A DNA stretch of 64,000 nucleotides from Actinomycetospora chiangmaiensis DSM 45062 (lineage in GTDB: Bacteria > Actinomycetota > Actinomycetes > Mycobacteriales > Pseudonocardiaceae), in assembly GCF_000379625.1 (NCBI RefSeq), contig NZ_KB903248.1, positions 152,697 to 216,696 of the forward strand, in the 5' to 3' direction. Positions 10,750-19,120 of this stretch are shown in pieces. The position numbers and the translations under genes are program-made. Under the pieces are notes generated by a model. It saw only the letters and a program-made list of their open reading frames with translations. It had not been told where the DNA came from and made no database searches. Position 1 is the stretch's first letter. Each line of letters opens with the position of its first letter.

Positions 10750-10919
10750 CCCTTCCCGACAGAGCAACCGAGCACGCCGATAGGGGGTGCGGGCGTCCGG
10801 GCCAGTCGGCTGGCCCGGACGGCCGCACCGCTCGTCGACCGCTCCGCCCCGACCGGCCGTTCGCCGCCCCGAGGGCCCGTGACCTTCCCGTGATCTGACC
10901 GCCCTGTCAGGTTCGTCCC

Positions 10920-11615
10920 GTGGGCCTCCATCGCTTCGAGCACGACTCCCGCCGCCGTCGGCTCGCCCTCGGCGTCGGCGCCGCGGCCGTCGTCCTCGGC
11001 GTGGTCGCCACCGTGGTCACCCTGCGGCCCTCCGCCGACGCGGTGCAGGACACGAGCGCCGCCGCCACCCTGCCGGTCGCCGCCGCGCCCGCCGTCCCCC
11101 TCGCCGTGCCGCCCCCGCTGCCCGCGCTCCCGCCCCCGGCCCCGGCCCCGACCACGACGACCACCACCACCACCACCACCACGACGGCCGCGACGCGGAC
11201 GACGACCAGCACCCGGCGCAGCGCGACCAGGGCGGCCACCCCCGCCGTCGGGAACGGGCCCACCGGGCGGGTCCTCGCCCTCGTCAACACCGAACGCGCG
11301 AAGGCGGGCTGTGGCGCGGTCGCCGGCAACGCGGCGCTGGACCGGGCGGCCGCCGACTACGCCGCTCTCATGGCCCTCACCGGCACCTTCTCCCACACCG
11401 GGCCGGACGGGTCGGACTTCGAGCAGCGCGTGCGGGCCGCCGGGTACGACGACCCCGGCGGCGAGAACATCGCGCAGGGCCAGACCGGTGCCGACGAGGT
11501 CATGACGGACTGGATGAACTCTCCCGGGCACCGTCGCAACATCCTCGACTGCTCGTTCCGCACCCTCGGCGTCGGCGAGGCCGACGACTACTGGGTGCAG
11601 GAGTTCGGCCGCTGA
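10920..11615 (+). CDS. Membrane-anchored CAP/SCP-domain protein with poly-Thr linker
   Basis: 231 residues from a GTG at 10920. A basic N-terminus (DSRRRRLALG) leads into one hydrophobic segment (about 16-36), probably an uncleaved anchor. A Pro/Ala-rich stretch, a run of 12 threonines and a Thr/Arg-rich linker follow (about 60-105). The C-terminal half is a CAP domain with the same motifs as its upstream neighbour: LTGTFSHTGPDG, PGGENIAQG and MNSPGHRRNILDC. The poly-Thr is encoded by a run of ACC/ACG codons at about 11150-11190 that could vary in length by slippage. The linker would hold the domain away from the membrane in the cell wall. Confidence 0.87.
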   Translation: MGLHRFEHDSRRRRLALGVGAAAVVLGVVATVVTLRPSADAVQDTSAAATLPVAAAPAVPLAVPPPLPALPPPAPAPTTTTTTTTTTTTAATRTTTSTRRSATRAATPAVGNGPTGRVLALVNTERAKAGCGAVAGNAALDRAAADYAALMALTGTFSHTGPDGSDFEQRVRAAGYDDPGGENIAQGQTGADEVMTDWMNSPGHRRNILDCSFRTLGVGEADDYWVQEFGR

Positions 11616-11619
11616 TCCC

Positions 11620-12543
11620 TCAGAGCCCGCAGGCCCGCGCCACGAACCGCAGGTGGTCGAGATCGGAGAGGTCGAGCACCTGCAGGTAGACCCGGTCGAC
11701 GCCCACCGCGGCGAACCGCTCGAGGCGTTCGGTGATCTCGGCGGCCGTGCCCGCGATCCCGGCCGCGCGCAACTCGTCGGGCTCGCGGCCGATCGCCGCC
11801 GCCCGGCGGGCGACATCGGCCTCGGTCTCCCCCGCGCACAGCACCTGCGCCGTCGAGTACCGCAGCGTCGCCGGGTCGCGCCCGATCACCGCGCACGCCT
11901 CGCGGACCCGGCCGATCTGCTCCGCCACCTGCTCCACCGACGCGAACGGCACGTTGACCTCGTCGGCGTAGCGGGCCGCGAGCGCGGGCGTCCGCCGGTG
12001 CCCGGAGCCACCGACGATCACGGGCGGGTGCGGGTCCTGGACCGGCTTGGGCAGCCCGGGGCTCTCGGTGAACCGGTAGTGCTCGCCGTGGAAGGTGTAG
12101 CTCTGCCCCACCGGCGTGGCCCACGCCCCGGTGAGGATCTCCAGCTGCTCGGTGAGCATGTCGAAGCGCGCACCCGTCGTCGGGAAGGGGACGCCGTAGG
12201 CGTGGTGCTCGGCCTCGTACCAGCCGGTGCCGATGCCGAGCTCGACCCGGCCGCCCGACATGTGGTCGACCTGCGAGACCGCGACGCCCAGCGGGCCGGG
12301 CAGCCGGAACGTGACCGAGGTCATGAGCGTGCCGAGGCGGATCGTCGACGTCTCCCGGGCGAGCGCGCCGAGCGTCACCCACGCGTCGGTGGGCCCCGGC
12401 AGGCCGGTCGAGTCGCCCATGGCGAGCAGGTGGTCCGACCGGAAGAACGCGTCGAACCTGCACTCCTCGGCGCAGCGGGCGACGCGGAGGAGGTCGTCGT
12501 AGGTCGCGCCCTGCTGCGGTTCGGTGAAGATCCGGAGGTCCAT
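11620..12543 (-). CDS. LLM-class F420-dependent oxidoreductase
   Basis: 307 residues, starting at ATG 12543. The luciferase-like TIM-barrel fold is shown by MDLRIFTEPQ, the FRSDHL block, TIRLGTLMTSVTFR, VDHMSGGRVELGIGTGWYE and the C-terminal GVDRVYLQVLDLSDLDHL. Family members use cofactor F420H2 or FMN. The start pattern and the GRVELGIGTGW block are typical of the F420 group of actinobacteria. The substrate is unknown. The gene converges on the second CAP gene with only 4 bases between stops. It is divergent from lipA across 44 bp, so the two share a compact promoter region. Confidence 0.87.
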   Translation of the reverse strand: MDLRIFTEPQQGATYDDLLRVARCAEECRFDAFFRSDHLLAMGDSTGLPGPTDAWVTLGALARETSTIRLGTLMTSVTFRLPGPLGVAVSQVDHMSGGRVELGIGTGWYEAEHHAYGVPFPTTGARFDMLTEQLEILTGAWATPVGQSYTFHGEHYRFTESPGLPKPVQDPHPPVIVGGSGHRRTPALAARYADEVNVPFASVEQVAEQIGRVREACAVIGRDPATLRYSTAQVLCAGETEADVARRAAAIGREPDELRAAGIAGTAAEITERLERFAAVGVDRVYLQVLDLSDLDHLRFVARACGL

Positions 12544-12587
12544 GACGTTGATCAGCCTCTCGGGGGAGCGGGCGTAGTCTGGTACCC

Positions 12588-13610
12588 GTGACCACGAGCG
12601 CTGACCCCACGGCCCCGGCCGGACGCAAGCTGCTCCGCCTCGAGGTCCGGAACTCGCAGACGCCGATCGAGCGGAAGCCCGACTGGATCCGCACCCGGGT
12701 GCAGACCGGTCCGAACTTCTCCGAGCTCAAGGGCATGGTGCGCTCCGCCGGCCTCGCCACGGTGTGCGAGGAGGCGGGCTGCCCCAACATCTACGAGTGC
12801 TGGGAGGACCGCGAGGCGACCTTCCTCATCGGCGGCGAGCAGTGCACCCGGCGGTGCGACTTCTGCCAGATCGACACCGGGAAGCCCGCGCCGCTCGACG
12901 TCGACGAGCCCCGCAAGGTCGCCGAGTCGGTCCGCCAGATGGGCCTGCGCTACTCCACGATCACCGGCGTCGCCCGGGACGACCTCGCCGACGGCGGCTC
13001 GTGGCTCTACGCCGAGACCGTCCGCCAGGTCCACGCCCTCAACCCCGGTACCGGCGTCGAGCTGCTGATCCCCGACTTCGACGACCGGGACGACCAGCTC
13101 GGCCCCGTCTTCGACGCCGCCCCCGAGGTCCTCGCGCACAACCTCGAGACCGTGCCGCGCATCTTCCGCCGCATCCGCCCGGCGTTCCGCTACGAGCGGT
13201 CGCTCGACGTGATCCGCAAGGCGCGCGCCGCCGGCCTCGTCACGAAGTCCAACCTCATCCTCGGCATGGGCGAGACCCCCGAGGAGGTCACCGCGGCGAT
13301 GCAAGACCTGCACGACGCCGGGTGCGACCTGCTCACCCTCACCCAGTACCTGCGGCCCTCACTGCGCCACCACCCGGTCGAGCGCTGGGTGAAGCCCGAG
13401 GAGTTCGTCGAGCACCGCGACGCGGCCCTGGAGATGGGCATCGCCGGCGTCATGGCCGGGCCCTTGGTGCGCTCGTCCTACCGCGCCGGTCGGCTCTACG
13501 CGCAGGCCAAGCTGCACCGCGGCGAGGCCCTGCCCGAGGGCATGGAGGAGCTCGCCGCCGAGGGCGAGGCCCGCCAGGAGGTCGGATCGGTCCTCGCGCG
13601 CCGCGCATAG
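12588..13610 (+). CDS. lipA: Lipoyl synthase (radical SAM)
   Basis: 340 residues from a GTG at 12588. LipA inserts two sulfurs into octanoyl groups on E2 and GcvH, completing lipoate after LipB. The auxiliary cluster cysteines are C60, C65 and C71 ([12 protein letters not shown]). The radical-SAM cluster is C86, C90 and C93 (CTRRCDFC). The C-terminal serine that ligates the auxiliary cluster lies in RSSY (295-298). All cluster ligands are intact and the length is standard. The gene is divergent from the F420 oxidoreductase. The DUF4191 gene follows 25 bp downstream and is likely in the same transcript, as in mycobacteria. Confidence 0.97.
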   Translation: MTTSADPTAPAGRKLLRLEVRNSQTPIERKPDWIRTRVQTGPNFSELKGMVRSAGLATVCEEAGCPNIYECWEDREATFLIGGEQCTRRCDFCQIDTGKPAPLDVDEPRKVAESVRQMGLRYSTITGVARDDLADGGSWLYAETVRQVHALNPGTGVELLIPDFDDRDDQLGPVFDAAPEVLAHNLETVPRIFRRIRPAFRYERSLDVIRKARAAGLVTKSNLILGMGETPEEVTAAMQDLHDAGCDLLTLTQYLRPSLRHHPVERWVKPEEFVEHRDAALEMGIAGVMAGPLVRSSYRAGRLYAQAKLHRGEALPEGMEELAAEGEARQEVGSVLARRA

Positions 13611-13635
13611 GCACCCATCCGGCAGAATGGACGGC

Positions 13636-14379
13636 ATGGCCAAGGGCACTGCCGGTAAGGCGACCAAGGAAGAGAAGAAGGCCGCCAAGCAGGCTGCGCG
13701 CGCCGACCGCAAGCAGCGCTGGACGCAGATCTGGCAGGCCTTCCAGATGCAGCGCAAGGAGGACAAGCTCCTCCTGCCGCTGATGATCGGCGCCGTGGTC
13801 GTGACGGCCCTGATCTTCCTCGTGATCGGGCTGCTCATCGGGCAGTCCTGGTACCTCGTGCCGATCGGGGTCATCCTCGGGCTCGCGATCGCGATGATCG
13901 TGTTCGGGCGCCGCGTGCAGAAGAACGTGTACGCGAAGGCCGACGGGCAGCCCGGGGCCGCCGGCTGGGCGCTGGACAACATGCGCGGGCCGTGGCGCGT
14001 CACCCAGGCGGTGGCCGGCACCACGCAGCTCGACGTCGTGCACCGGGTCATCGGCCGGCCGGGCGTCATCCTCGTGGCCGAGGGCGCGTCGCACCGCACC
14101 AAGGGCCTGCTCGCGCAGGAGAAGAAGAAGGTCTCGCGCGTCGCCGGTCAGGTCCCGATCTACGAGGTCGCGGTGGGCAACGGCGAGGGCGAGGTCGAGC
14201 TCTCCAAGCTGCAGCGCCACATGGCGAAGCTGCCCCGTAACATCGACCGCGAGCAGATGGACACCATCGAGAAGCGGCTCGCCGCCATCGCCGGCCGCGG
14301 CGGCCCCGCGATGCCGAAGGGCCCGGTGCCCAAGGGCGCGCAGATGAAGGGCATGCAGCGCACGGTCCGCCGTCGCTAG
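13636..14379 (+). CDS. DUF4191 integral membrane protein
   Basis: 247 residues from ATG 13636; an ATG three codons earlier is also possible. The N-terminus is strongly basic (KATKEEKKAAKQAARADRK). Two adjacent membrane segments span about 48-95. The cytoplasmic C-terminal region carries GWALDNMRGPWRV, HRVIGRPGVILVAEG, a TKGLLAQEKKKVSRVAG stretch and a basic tail ending in RTVRRR. This is the DUF4191 family, represented by Rv2219, which always lies next to lipA in actinobacteria. Its function is unknown; the genomic link with lipoate synthesis is the only clue. Confidence 0.88.
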   Translation: MAKGTAGKATKEEKKAAKQAARADRKQRWTQIWQAFQMQRKEDKLLLPLMIGAVVVTALIFLVIGLLIGQSWYLVPIGVILGLAIAMIVFGRRVQKNVYAKADGQPGAAGWALDNMRGPWRVTQAVAGTTQLDVVHRVIGRPGVILVAEGASHRTKGLLAQEKKKVSRVAGQVPIYEVAVGNGEGEVELSKLQRHMAKLPRNIDREQMDTIEKRLAAIAGRGGPAMPKGPVPKGAQMKGMQRTVRRR

Positions 14380-14487
14380 CCCGTTCCCGACGCCGGGTCC
14401 TCCCGCGAGATGCCCACCAGGCATCCCGCGGCGGTCCGCGACCTGCCTGACGCCACCCTCGCCGCGGAGTACCGCGAGCAGCGCCGC

Positions 14488-15051
14488 TCAGCGGGTGCGG
14501 ATCACGACGGTGCGGCTCACGCGGTCGTGCAGGCCCCGGCCGTCGCGGTCCATGATCGCGGCGGGCACCACGAAGAACAGCGACACGGTCCGGGCGAGCG
14601 CCCAGAGCCCGACCCGGGGGGCGCCGTCGACGCGCAGCACCCGCATCCCGGTGAGCACCATCGCGGGCGTCTGGCCGATCACCGCGACCGGGAGCGTCAC
14701 GAGCACCGCCCAGACCACGAGGCTCAGCGTCGCGGGGGCCGGGAAGCTGATCGCCGCCGCGACCAGGCCGCCGACAAGCAGGTCGAGCACGAACTGGCCG
14801 AGGCGCAGCGGGGGGCTCGCGACCGCCCCGGGGCCCGACTCCGGCAGACCGAGGTCCTTGCCGGGGTACCCGTCGTCGGGATCCGCGGGGCGCACGTCGC
14901 CGCGCACCGACGCAGGACGCCCGTTCGGCCGATCTGCGGGGACGCCCCGTGTCGGGATCGCGGCACGAACCGGACGTCCGCGCCCTTCCGGGTCACCACC
15001 AGGCGCCCGATCAGGCCCGTCGTCGGTGAGCCATTCACGAAACCACGACAC
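14488..15051 (-). CDS. RDD-family membrane protein
   Basis: 187 residues from ATG 15051. The N-terminal 75 residues are polar and rich in Pro, Gly and Arg, with no clear domain. The RDD domain follows: LRLGQFVLDLLVGGLVAA, a hydrophobic segment around VVWAVLVTLPVAV, TPAMVLTGMRVLRVDG, and the C-terminal DGRGLHDRVSRTVVI. The usual R-D-D triad is only partly evident, since the first arginine and aspartate sit in LRLGQFVLDL. The gene is convergent with DUF4191 and divergent from glnA, as with Rv2219A in mycobacteria. RDD proteins are membrane proteins of mostly unknown role. Confidence 0.85.
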   Translation of the reverse strand: MSWFREWLTDDGPDRAPGGDPEGRGRPVRAAIPTRGVPADRPNGRPASVRGDVRPADPDDGYPGKDLGLPESGPGAVASPPLRLGQFVLDLLVGGLVAAAISFPAPATLSLVVWAVLVTLPVAVIGQTPAMVLTGMRVLRVDGAPRVGLWALARTVSLFFVVPAAIMDRDGRGLHDRVSRTVVIRTR

Positions 15052-15146
15052 TCTGACAGGCTACGGTGCCGCACCGTCGTGGGGCGTCACGGCAGCGTCG
15101 CCGAACGGGCCTCCAGCGACCCGGGCGACATTGTGAGGCGCGCCCG

Positions 15147-15184
15147 TTAACTGCTGCGAAACAACGGTGCGACGAGCGAGAAAC
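15147..15184 (+). promoter_or_regulatory. GlnR-type operator upstream of glnA
   Basis: Four 5-mers are spaced by exactly 6 bases: TTAAC (15147-15151), GAAAC (15158-15162), GCGAC (15169-15173) and GAAAC (15180-15184). The actinobacterial GlnR consensus is gTnAc-n6-GaAAc repeated twice with n6 spacing. Both b-sites match perfectly and the a-sites match at 3-4 of 5 positions. It lies about 100 bases before the glnA start, where GlnR boxes sit in Streptomyces and mycobacteria. Nitrogen control of glnA by GlnR is inferred. Confidence 0.75.
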
Positions 15185-15285
15185 CTGCGCCGCCTAGCGT
15201 CCGGGTCACCCGAAACGGTGAGGCGAGCCCGGCCGGGCGGGGTGACTCGACCGTGTTGACAGTGCCAGAGAAGGAGCCAGCGAGG

Positions 15286-16707
15286 GTGTTCAGCAACAAG
15301 GACGAGGTCTTCAAGTACATCTCCGACGAGGGGGTGCAGTACGTCGACGTCCGGTTCTGCGACCTCCCCGGCCAGATGCAGCACTTCACCGTGCCCGCCT
15401 CGGAGTTCAGCGACGCCGTCTTCGAGGACGGCCTCGCCTTCGACGGATCGTCGGTCACCGGGTTCCAGACGATCAACGAGTCGGACATGACGCTGCTGCC
15501 CGACGTGGCGACCGCGCGCATCGACCCGTTCCGGGCCCAGAAGACCCTGAACATGAACTTCTTCGTCCACGACCCGCTGACGCTCGAGGCGTACAGCCGC
15601 GACCCGCGGAACGTGGCCCGCAAGGCGGAGAACTTCCTGTCGACGGTCGACGTCGCCGACACGTGCTTCTTCGGCCCCGAGGCCGAGTTCTACATCTTCG
15701 ACGAGGTCCGCTACGAGTCCTCGATGCGGACCCAGTACTACGCGGTCGACTCGATCGAGGGCGCCTGGAACACCGGCCGCGACGAGCCGGGCGGCAACAA
15801 GGGCTACAAGATCGCCGCCAAGGGCGGCTACTTCCCGGTCGAGCCGACCGACCAGACCTCCGACCTGCGCGCCGCCATCGGCACCAACCTCACCAACTCG
15901 GGCTTCGAGCTCGAGAAGCTGCACCACGAGGTCGGCACCGGCGGCCAGGCCGAGATCAACTACAAGTTCAACACGCTGCTGCACGCCGCGGACGACCTGC
16001 AGCTGTTCAAGTACATCGTCAAGAACACGGCGTGGCAGGCGGGCAAGACCGTCACGTTCATGCCGAAGCCGATCGCCGGCGACAACGGCTCGGGCATGCA
16101 CTGCCACCAGTCGCTGTTCAAGGGCGGCGAGCCGCTCTTCTACGACGAGAACGGCTACGCCGGGCTCTCGGATCTCGCCCGCCACTACATCGGCGGCATC
16201 CTGCACCACGCGCCCTCGCTCGTGGCGTTCACCAACGCCACCGCGAACTCGTACCACCGCCTGGTGCCCGGCTTCGAGGCCCCGATCAACCTGGTCTACT
16301 CGAACCGCAACCGCTCGGCCTGCGTGCGCATCCCGATCACCGGCAACAACCCGAAGGCCAAGCGCCTCGAGTTCCGGTGCCCGGACTCGTCGGGCAACCC
16401 GTACCTGTCGTTCGCGGCCATGATGATGGCGGGCCTCGACGGCATCCGGAACAAGATCGAGCCGCCGACGCCGGTCGACAAGGACCTCTACGAGCTCCCG
16501 CCGGAGGAGGCCGCCAACATCGCGCAGGTGCCGGCCAGCCTCGACGCCGCGGTGAACAACCTCGAGGCCGACCACGACTACCTGCTCGAGGGTGGCGTCT
16601 TCACGTCCGACCTGATCGAGAAGTGGATCGAGCTCAAGCGCGACGACGTCACGGGGCTGCGGCTGCGCCCGCACCCGTACGAGTTCGAGCTGTACTACAA
16701 CTGCTGA
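15286..16707 (+). CDS. glnA: Glutamine synthetase type I
   Basis: 473 residues. The GTG at 15286 has AAGGAG ten bases upstream; an in-frame GTG at 15253 lacks this spacing. GlnA condenses ammonia with glutamate using ATP in a cytosolic dodecamer. Motifs in order are [35 protein letters not shown], the ATP-binding block [32 protein letters not shown] and the adenylylation loop [10 protein letters not shown], whose tyrosine is the GlnE target. The adenylylation-type sequence and the glnE gene 4 kb downstream fit the GSI-beta class. A GlnR operator lies upstream and a strong terminator downstream. Confidence 0.97.
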   Translation: MFSNKDEVFKYISDEGVQYVDVRFCDLPGQMQHFTVPASEFSDAVFEDGLAFDGSSVTGFQTINESDMTLLPDVATARIDPFRAQKTLNMNFFVHDPLTLEAYSRDPRNVARKAENFLSTVDVADTCFFGPEAEFYIFDEVRYESSMRTQYYAVDSIEGAWNTGRDEPGGNKGYKIAAKGGYFPVEPTDQTSDLRAAIGTNLTNSGFELEKLHHEVGTGGQAEINYKFNTLLHAADDLQLFKYIVKNTAWQAGKTVTFMPKPIAGDNGSGMHCHQSLFKGGEPLFYDENGYAGLSDLARHYIGGILHHAPSLVAFTNATANSYHRLVPGFEAPINLVYSNRNRSACVRIPITGNNPKAKRLEFRCPDSSGNPYLSFAAMMMAGLDGIRNKIEPPTPVDKDLYELPPEEAANIAQVPASLDAAVNNLEADHDYLLEGGVFTSDLIEKWIELKRDDVTGLRLRPHPYEFELYYNC

Positions 16708-16737
16708 TCACCTGATCACCTGATCGGCTGAGTCGAC

Positions 16738-16765
16738 GGTCGAGCTCCGCTCCGCTGCGTCTCCC
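16738..16765 (-). repeat. 28-nt dispersed repeat, copy 1 (intergenic)
   Basis: On the minus strand this reads GGGAGACGCAGCG then GAGCGGAGCTCGACC. It is identical at all 28 positions to the copy inside the Nif3 gene (51757-51784). It lies 30 bases after the glnA stop and just before the glnA terminator. Confidence 0.8.
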
Positions 16766-16770
16766 CGGAC

Positions 16771-16798
16771 GGCCCGGTCCCCTCGCGGGGGCCGGGCC
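16771..16798 (+). terminator. glnA terminator
   Basis: A 12-bp stem pairs GGCCCGGTCCCC with GGGGGCCGGGCC (one G-U pair) around a TCGC tetraloop. It lies 63 bases after the glnA stop and could also serve the convergent gene at 16844. Confidence 0.75.
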
Positions 16799-16843
16799 GT
16801 TCCGTGTTCCCGGCCTCCGCCCCGCCTCCGGCGACGACAGGGC

Positions 16844-17197
16844 CTACCGCCGGTCGCGCAGGTCCTCCCGCGGGGAGAGCGCCGCGGCCGCCACGTACTG
16901 GTAGACGTACCGGATCTCCTCGCCCTGGCTGATGGGCACGCAGACCCACCCGACCCACTCCCCCGTCGTCGTCCGCCGCCAGCCGAGGAGCTCGCCGGGG
17001 ACCCGGCTCTGCAGGTCGACCCCGTCGGGCACCGACCGGGGCGGACGCCCCGCCGGCCGCGGGTAGGCCACGGCGAGGTCCACCCAGACCCGCCGCACCT
17101 CGGTGCGCTGCAGGGCGCCCGAGCGGTCGTTGCGCCGCTGCGCCGGCCCACGCTCCTCGAACACGTGTTCGATGATGACGCGTCCTCCGGTCACCAC
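16844..17197 (-). CDS. Conserved hypothetical actinobacterial protein
   Basis: About 117 residues; not recognised as a named family. The start is uncertain: two adjacent GTG codons at 17197 and 17194 are the best candidates, and no good ribosome site is seen. The protein starts with TGGRVIIEHVFEERG, then EVRRVWVDLAVAYPRP, GELLGWRRTTTGEWVGWVCVPI and IRYVYQYVAAAALSPRED. It has no signal peptide or membrane segment. The alternating hydrophobic pattern and the WRRT-WVGWV block suggest a small beta-rich domain. It is convergent with glnA and divergent from the protease gene at 17405, so the 207-bp gap between them must hold both promoters. Confidence 0.6.
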   Translation of the reverse strand: MVTGGRVIIEHVFEERGPAQRRNDRSGALQRTEVRRVWVDLAVAYPRPAGRPPRSVPDGVDLQSRVPGELLGWRRTTTGEWVGWVCVPISQGEEIRYVYQYVAAAALSPREDLRDRR

Positions 17198-17404
17198 GCC
17201 AGCCGACCCGCACACGTCACTCCTCGTAGTGATCGACGGAGTGTCACCATTGTCCGCGAGAAGCGTCGTTTTTCGACACAACTCCGCGCGACAGGCGCCC
17301 AAGGCTTGCCTCCATACGCACGCTGTGTGACTCTATGGCGGTCCACACAGGTGAAGCACTCGCTCACCGGACACCAATAGGTCACTCAGTGTGAGGAGCC
17401 CGCG

Positions 17405-19054
17405 ATGCGTCCGTCCCTGCCGTCCTGGAAGTCCACCCTCGCCGCCGTCGCGGTCGCCGGTGCCGCGCTGCTCGCCACCGCACCCCCAGCCCTGGCCCAG
17501 GATGGTGGGGGTGGCCCCGATCCGACGCACGCGCCGATCGCGGAGAAGGTGAGCGGCGAGGTGCTCCCCGCCGTCGACCGCCTCCAGATCACCTCCGCGG
17601 CCGGCCTCCTCGTCAACCCGAACACCGGCGAGTACGCCCGCGTCGACGCCTTCTCGGTCGGCTGCACCGGCTTCACCGTCTCCTCCGACGGCTGGATCGC
17701 CACGGCCGGCCACTGCGTCGACCCGGCCATGATGGCCATGCAGGCCCGCATCACCGTCGCCAACCGGTACGGCGCGGCCGGCTACGACGCCAACGCCGTC
17801 TACCAGCAGCTGCAGGACTTCGTGTTCGTCGACGGCACCGGGAACGCCGCCCCGGCCATCACCGTGCAGCTGCTGCCCGCCACCGCCAACCCCGGCGACA
17901 AGCCGATGGACGCCAAGGTCGTGGACTTCCAGGCCTACAACAAGGGCGACACGGCGCTGCTCAAGGTCGACGGCCACAACATGCTCAGCATCGAGGTCGC
18001 TCCGGGCGGCCCGGCCCCGACCGGCACCCCGGTCATGTCGGTCGGCTACCCCGGCGCCCGGGACGACGCGATGGACCCGAGCATGACGCCCACCTGGAAG
18101 GAGGGCGCGGTCAGCTCGCAGCAGACCCAGGACGGCATCGCCTACACCGAGGTGACCACCGAGATGGGCCACGGCATGAGTGGTGGTCCGACGGTCGACC
18201 AGCAGGGTCGGGCCATCGGCATCAACAGCCAGGCCGTCGGCGACGGCGGCAACTCCTTCAACTTCGTCGCCCCGACGTCCCGCCTCGCCGAGATGATGGC
18301 CCGCCACGGGGTCCCGACCGCGCCGAGCCCCGTCGACGCCGCGTACCGCTCCGGGATGGACCTCTACTACCAGGGCTACTACTCCGACGCGGTCGAGCAG
18401 TTCGACCAGGTCCTCGCGCTCGCGCCGGGCAACAAGGCCGCCGTGGACTACAAGAACAAGGCCGTCCAGGCGCACGACCAGTTCGGTGACACCGGCCTGG
18501 GCCTGCTCGGCTGGGGCCTGATCGGTGGCGGCACGGTGCTCGTGCTGGTCATCGGCGGGTGCGTCGTGGGCGTCGTCGTCAGCCGCCGGCGCCGCGCCGT
18601 GCCGACCGGCCCGCAGGTCGACGTGGCCCAGCCCGGCTTCGGGCTGCCCACCGGCTACCAGGTCCCGCTGCAGTACGCCCCGGCCGCCACGCCGCAGTAC
18701 CAGCAGCAGTACGGCCCGACGGTCCCGCAGCAGGCCCCGGCCGGCTTCGGTGCCGCCCCGTTCGGCCAGACCGGCTCCGTGCCGGCCGCGCCCGCCTCGC
18801 CCCCCGTCGGGTTCCCGGCGCCGAGCGCCCCGGCGGCGCCGAGCACCCCGCGGCACGAGGCGACCACCGTCGCCCCGGAGGCCCCCGCGGTCGCCGTCGC
18901 GACCCCGCCGTCGGGCTACCCGGCCCCGCTGAGCGACGCCCCGGTGACTCCCGTCGCCGACGCCCCGACCGGCCCGGGCCACTGCCCGAACTGCGGCGCC
19001 GCCCGCGCCGGCGGCGCCCGCTTCTGCGGGGGCTGCGGGGTGGGGCTCGCCTGA
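17405..19054 (+). CDS. Secreted/membrane trypsin-like serine protease with TPR-like segment, one TM helix and C-terminal zinc ribbon
   Basis: 549 residues from ATG 17405, with GAGGAG seven bases upstream. A signal peptide ends near residue 31 (PPALA). The S1 protease domain carries H103 in TAGHC, D182 in KGDTALL and S259 in GHGMSGGP. A TPR-like helical pair follows (YRSGMDLYYQGYYSDAVEQF, about 314-350). One membrane helix lies at 364-392, stopped by SRRRR. The C-terminal 155 residues should be cytoplasmic. They are rich in Pro/Ala/Gln and end in a CxxC-x10-CxxC zinc ribbon (CPNC, CGGC). A protease outside linked to a zinc ribbon inside suggests a sensor or scaffold; substrates are unknown. 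A terminator follows. Confidence 0.87.
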   Translation: MRPSLPSWKSTLAAVAVAGAALLATAPPALAQDGGGGPDPTHAPIAEKVSGEVLPAVDRLQITSAAGLLVNPNTGEYARVDAFSVGCTGFTVSSDGWIATAGHCVDPAMMAMQARITVANRYGAAGYDANAVYQQLQDFVFVDGTGNAAPAITVQLLPATANPGDKPMDAKVVDFQAYNKGDTALLKVDGHNMLSIEVAPGGPAPTGTPVMSVGYPGARDDAMDPSMTPTWKEGAVSSQQTQDGIAYTEVTTEMGHGMSGGPTVDQQGRAIGINSQAVGDGGNSFNFVAPTSRLAEMMARHGVPTAPSPVDAAYRSGMDLYYQGYYSDAVEQFDQVLALAPGNKAAVDYKNKAVQAHDQFGDTGLGLLGWGLIGGGTVLVLVIGGCVVGVVVSRRRRAVPTGPQVDVAQPGFGLPTGYQVPLQYAPAATPQYQQQYGPTVPQQAPAGFGAAPFGQTGSVPAAPASPPVGFPAPSAPAAPSTPRHEATTVAPEAPAVAVATPPSGYPAPLSDAPVTPVADAPTGPGHCPNCGAARAGGARFCGGCGVGLA

Positions 19055-19067
19055 TCCACCGCACGAC

Positions 19068-19101
19068 GACGGGCCGTCCGGCTGCTGCCGGGCGGCCCGT
19101 C
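19068..19101 (+). terminator. Terminator after the protease gene
   Basis: GACGGGCCGTCCGGC and GCCGGGCGGCCCGTC form a 15-bp stem with one G-U pair and a TGCT loop. It sits between the convergent protease and decarboxylase genes and is probably bidirectional. Confidence 0.8.
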
Positions 19102-19120
19102 CACGTGTCCGGCGAGGCGC

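Noticed and set aside
15203..15216. GTCACCCGAAAC as a further GlnR half-site pair
   Set aside because: The spacing between GTCAC and GAAAC is 2 bases instead of 6, so it does not extend the GlnR box.
16705..16727. Triple CTGATCAC repeat after glnA as a CRISPR-like or iteron array
   Set aside because: Only three 8-base units with no spacers; too short for an array or an origin.
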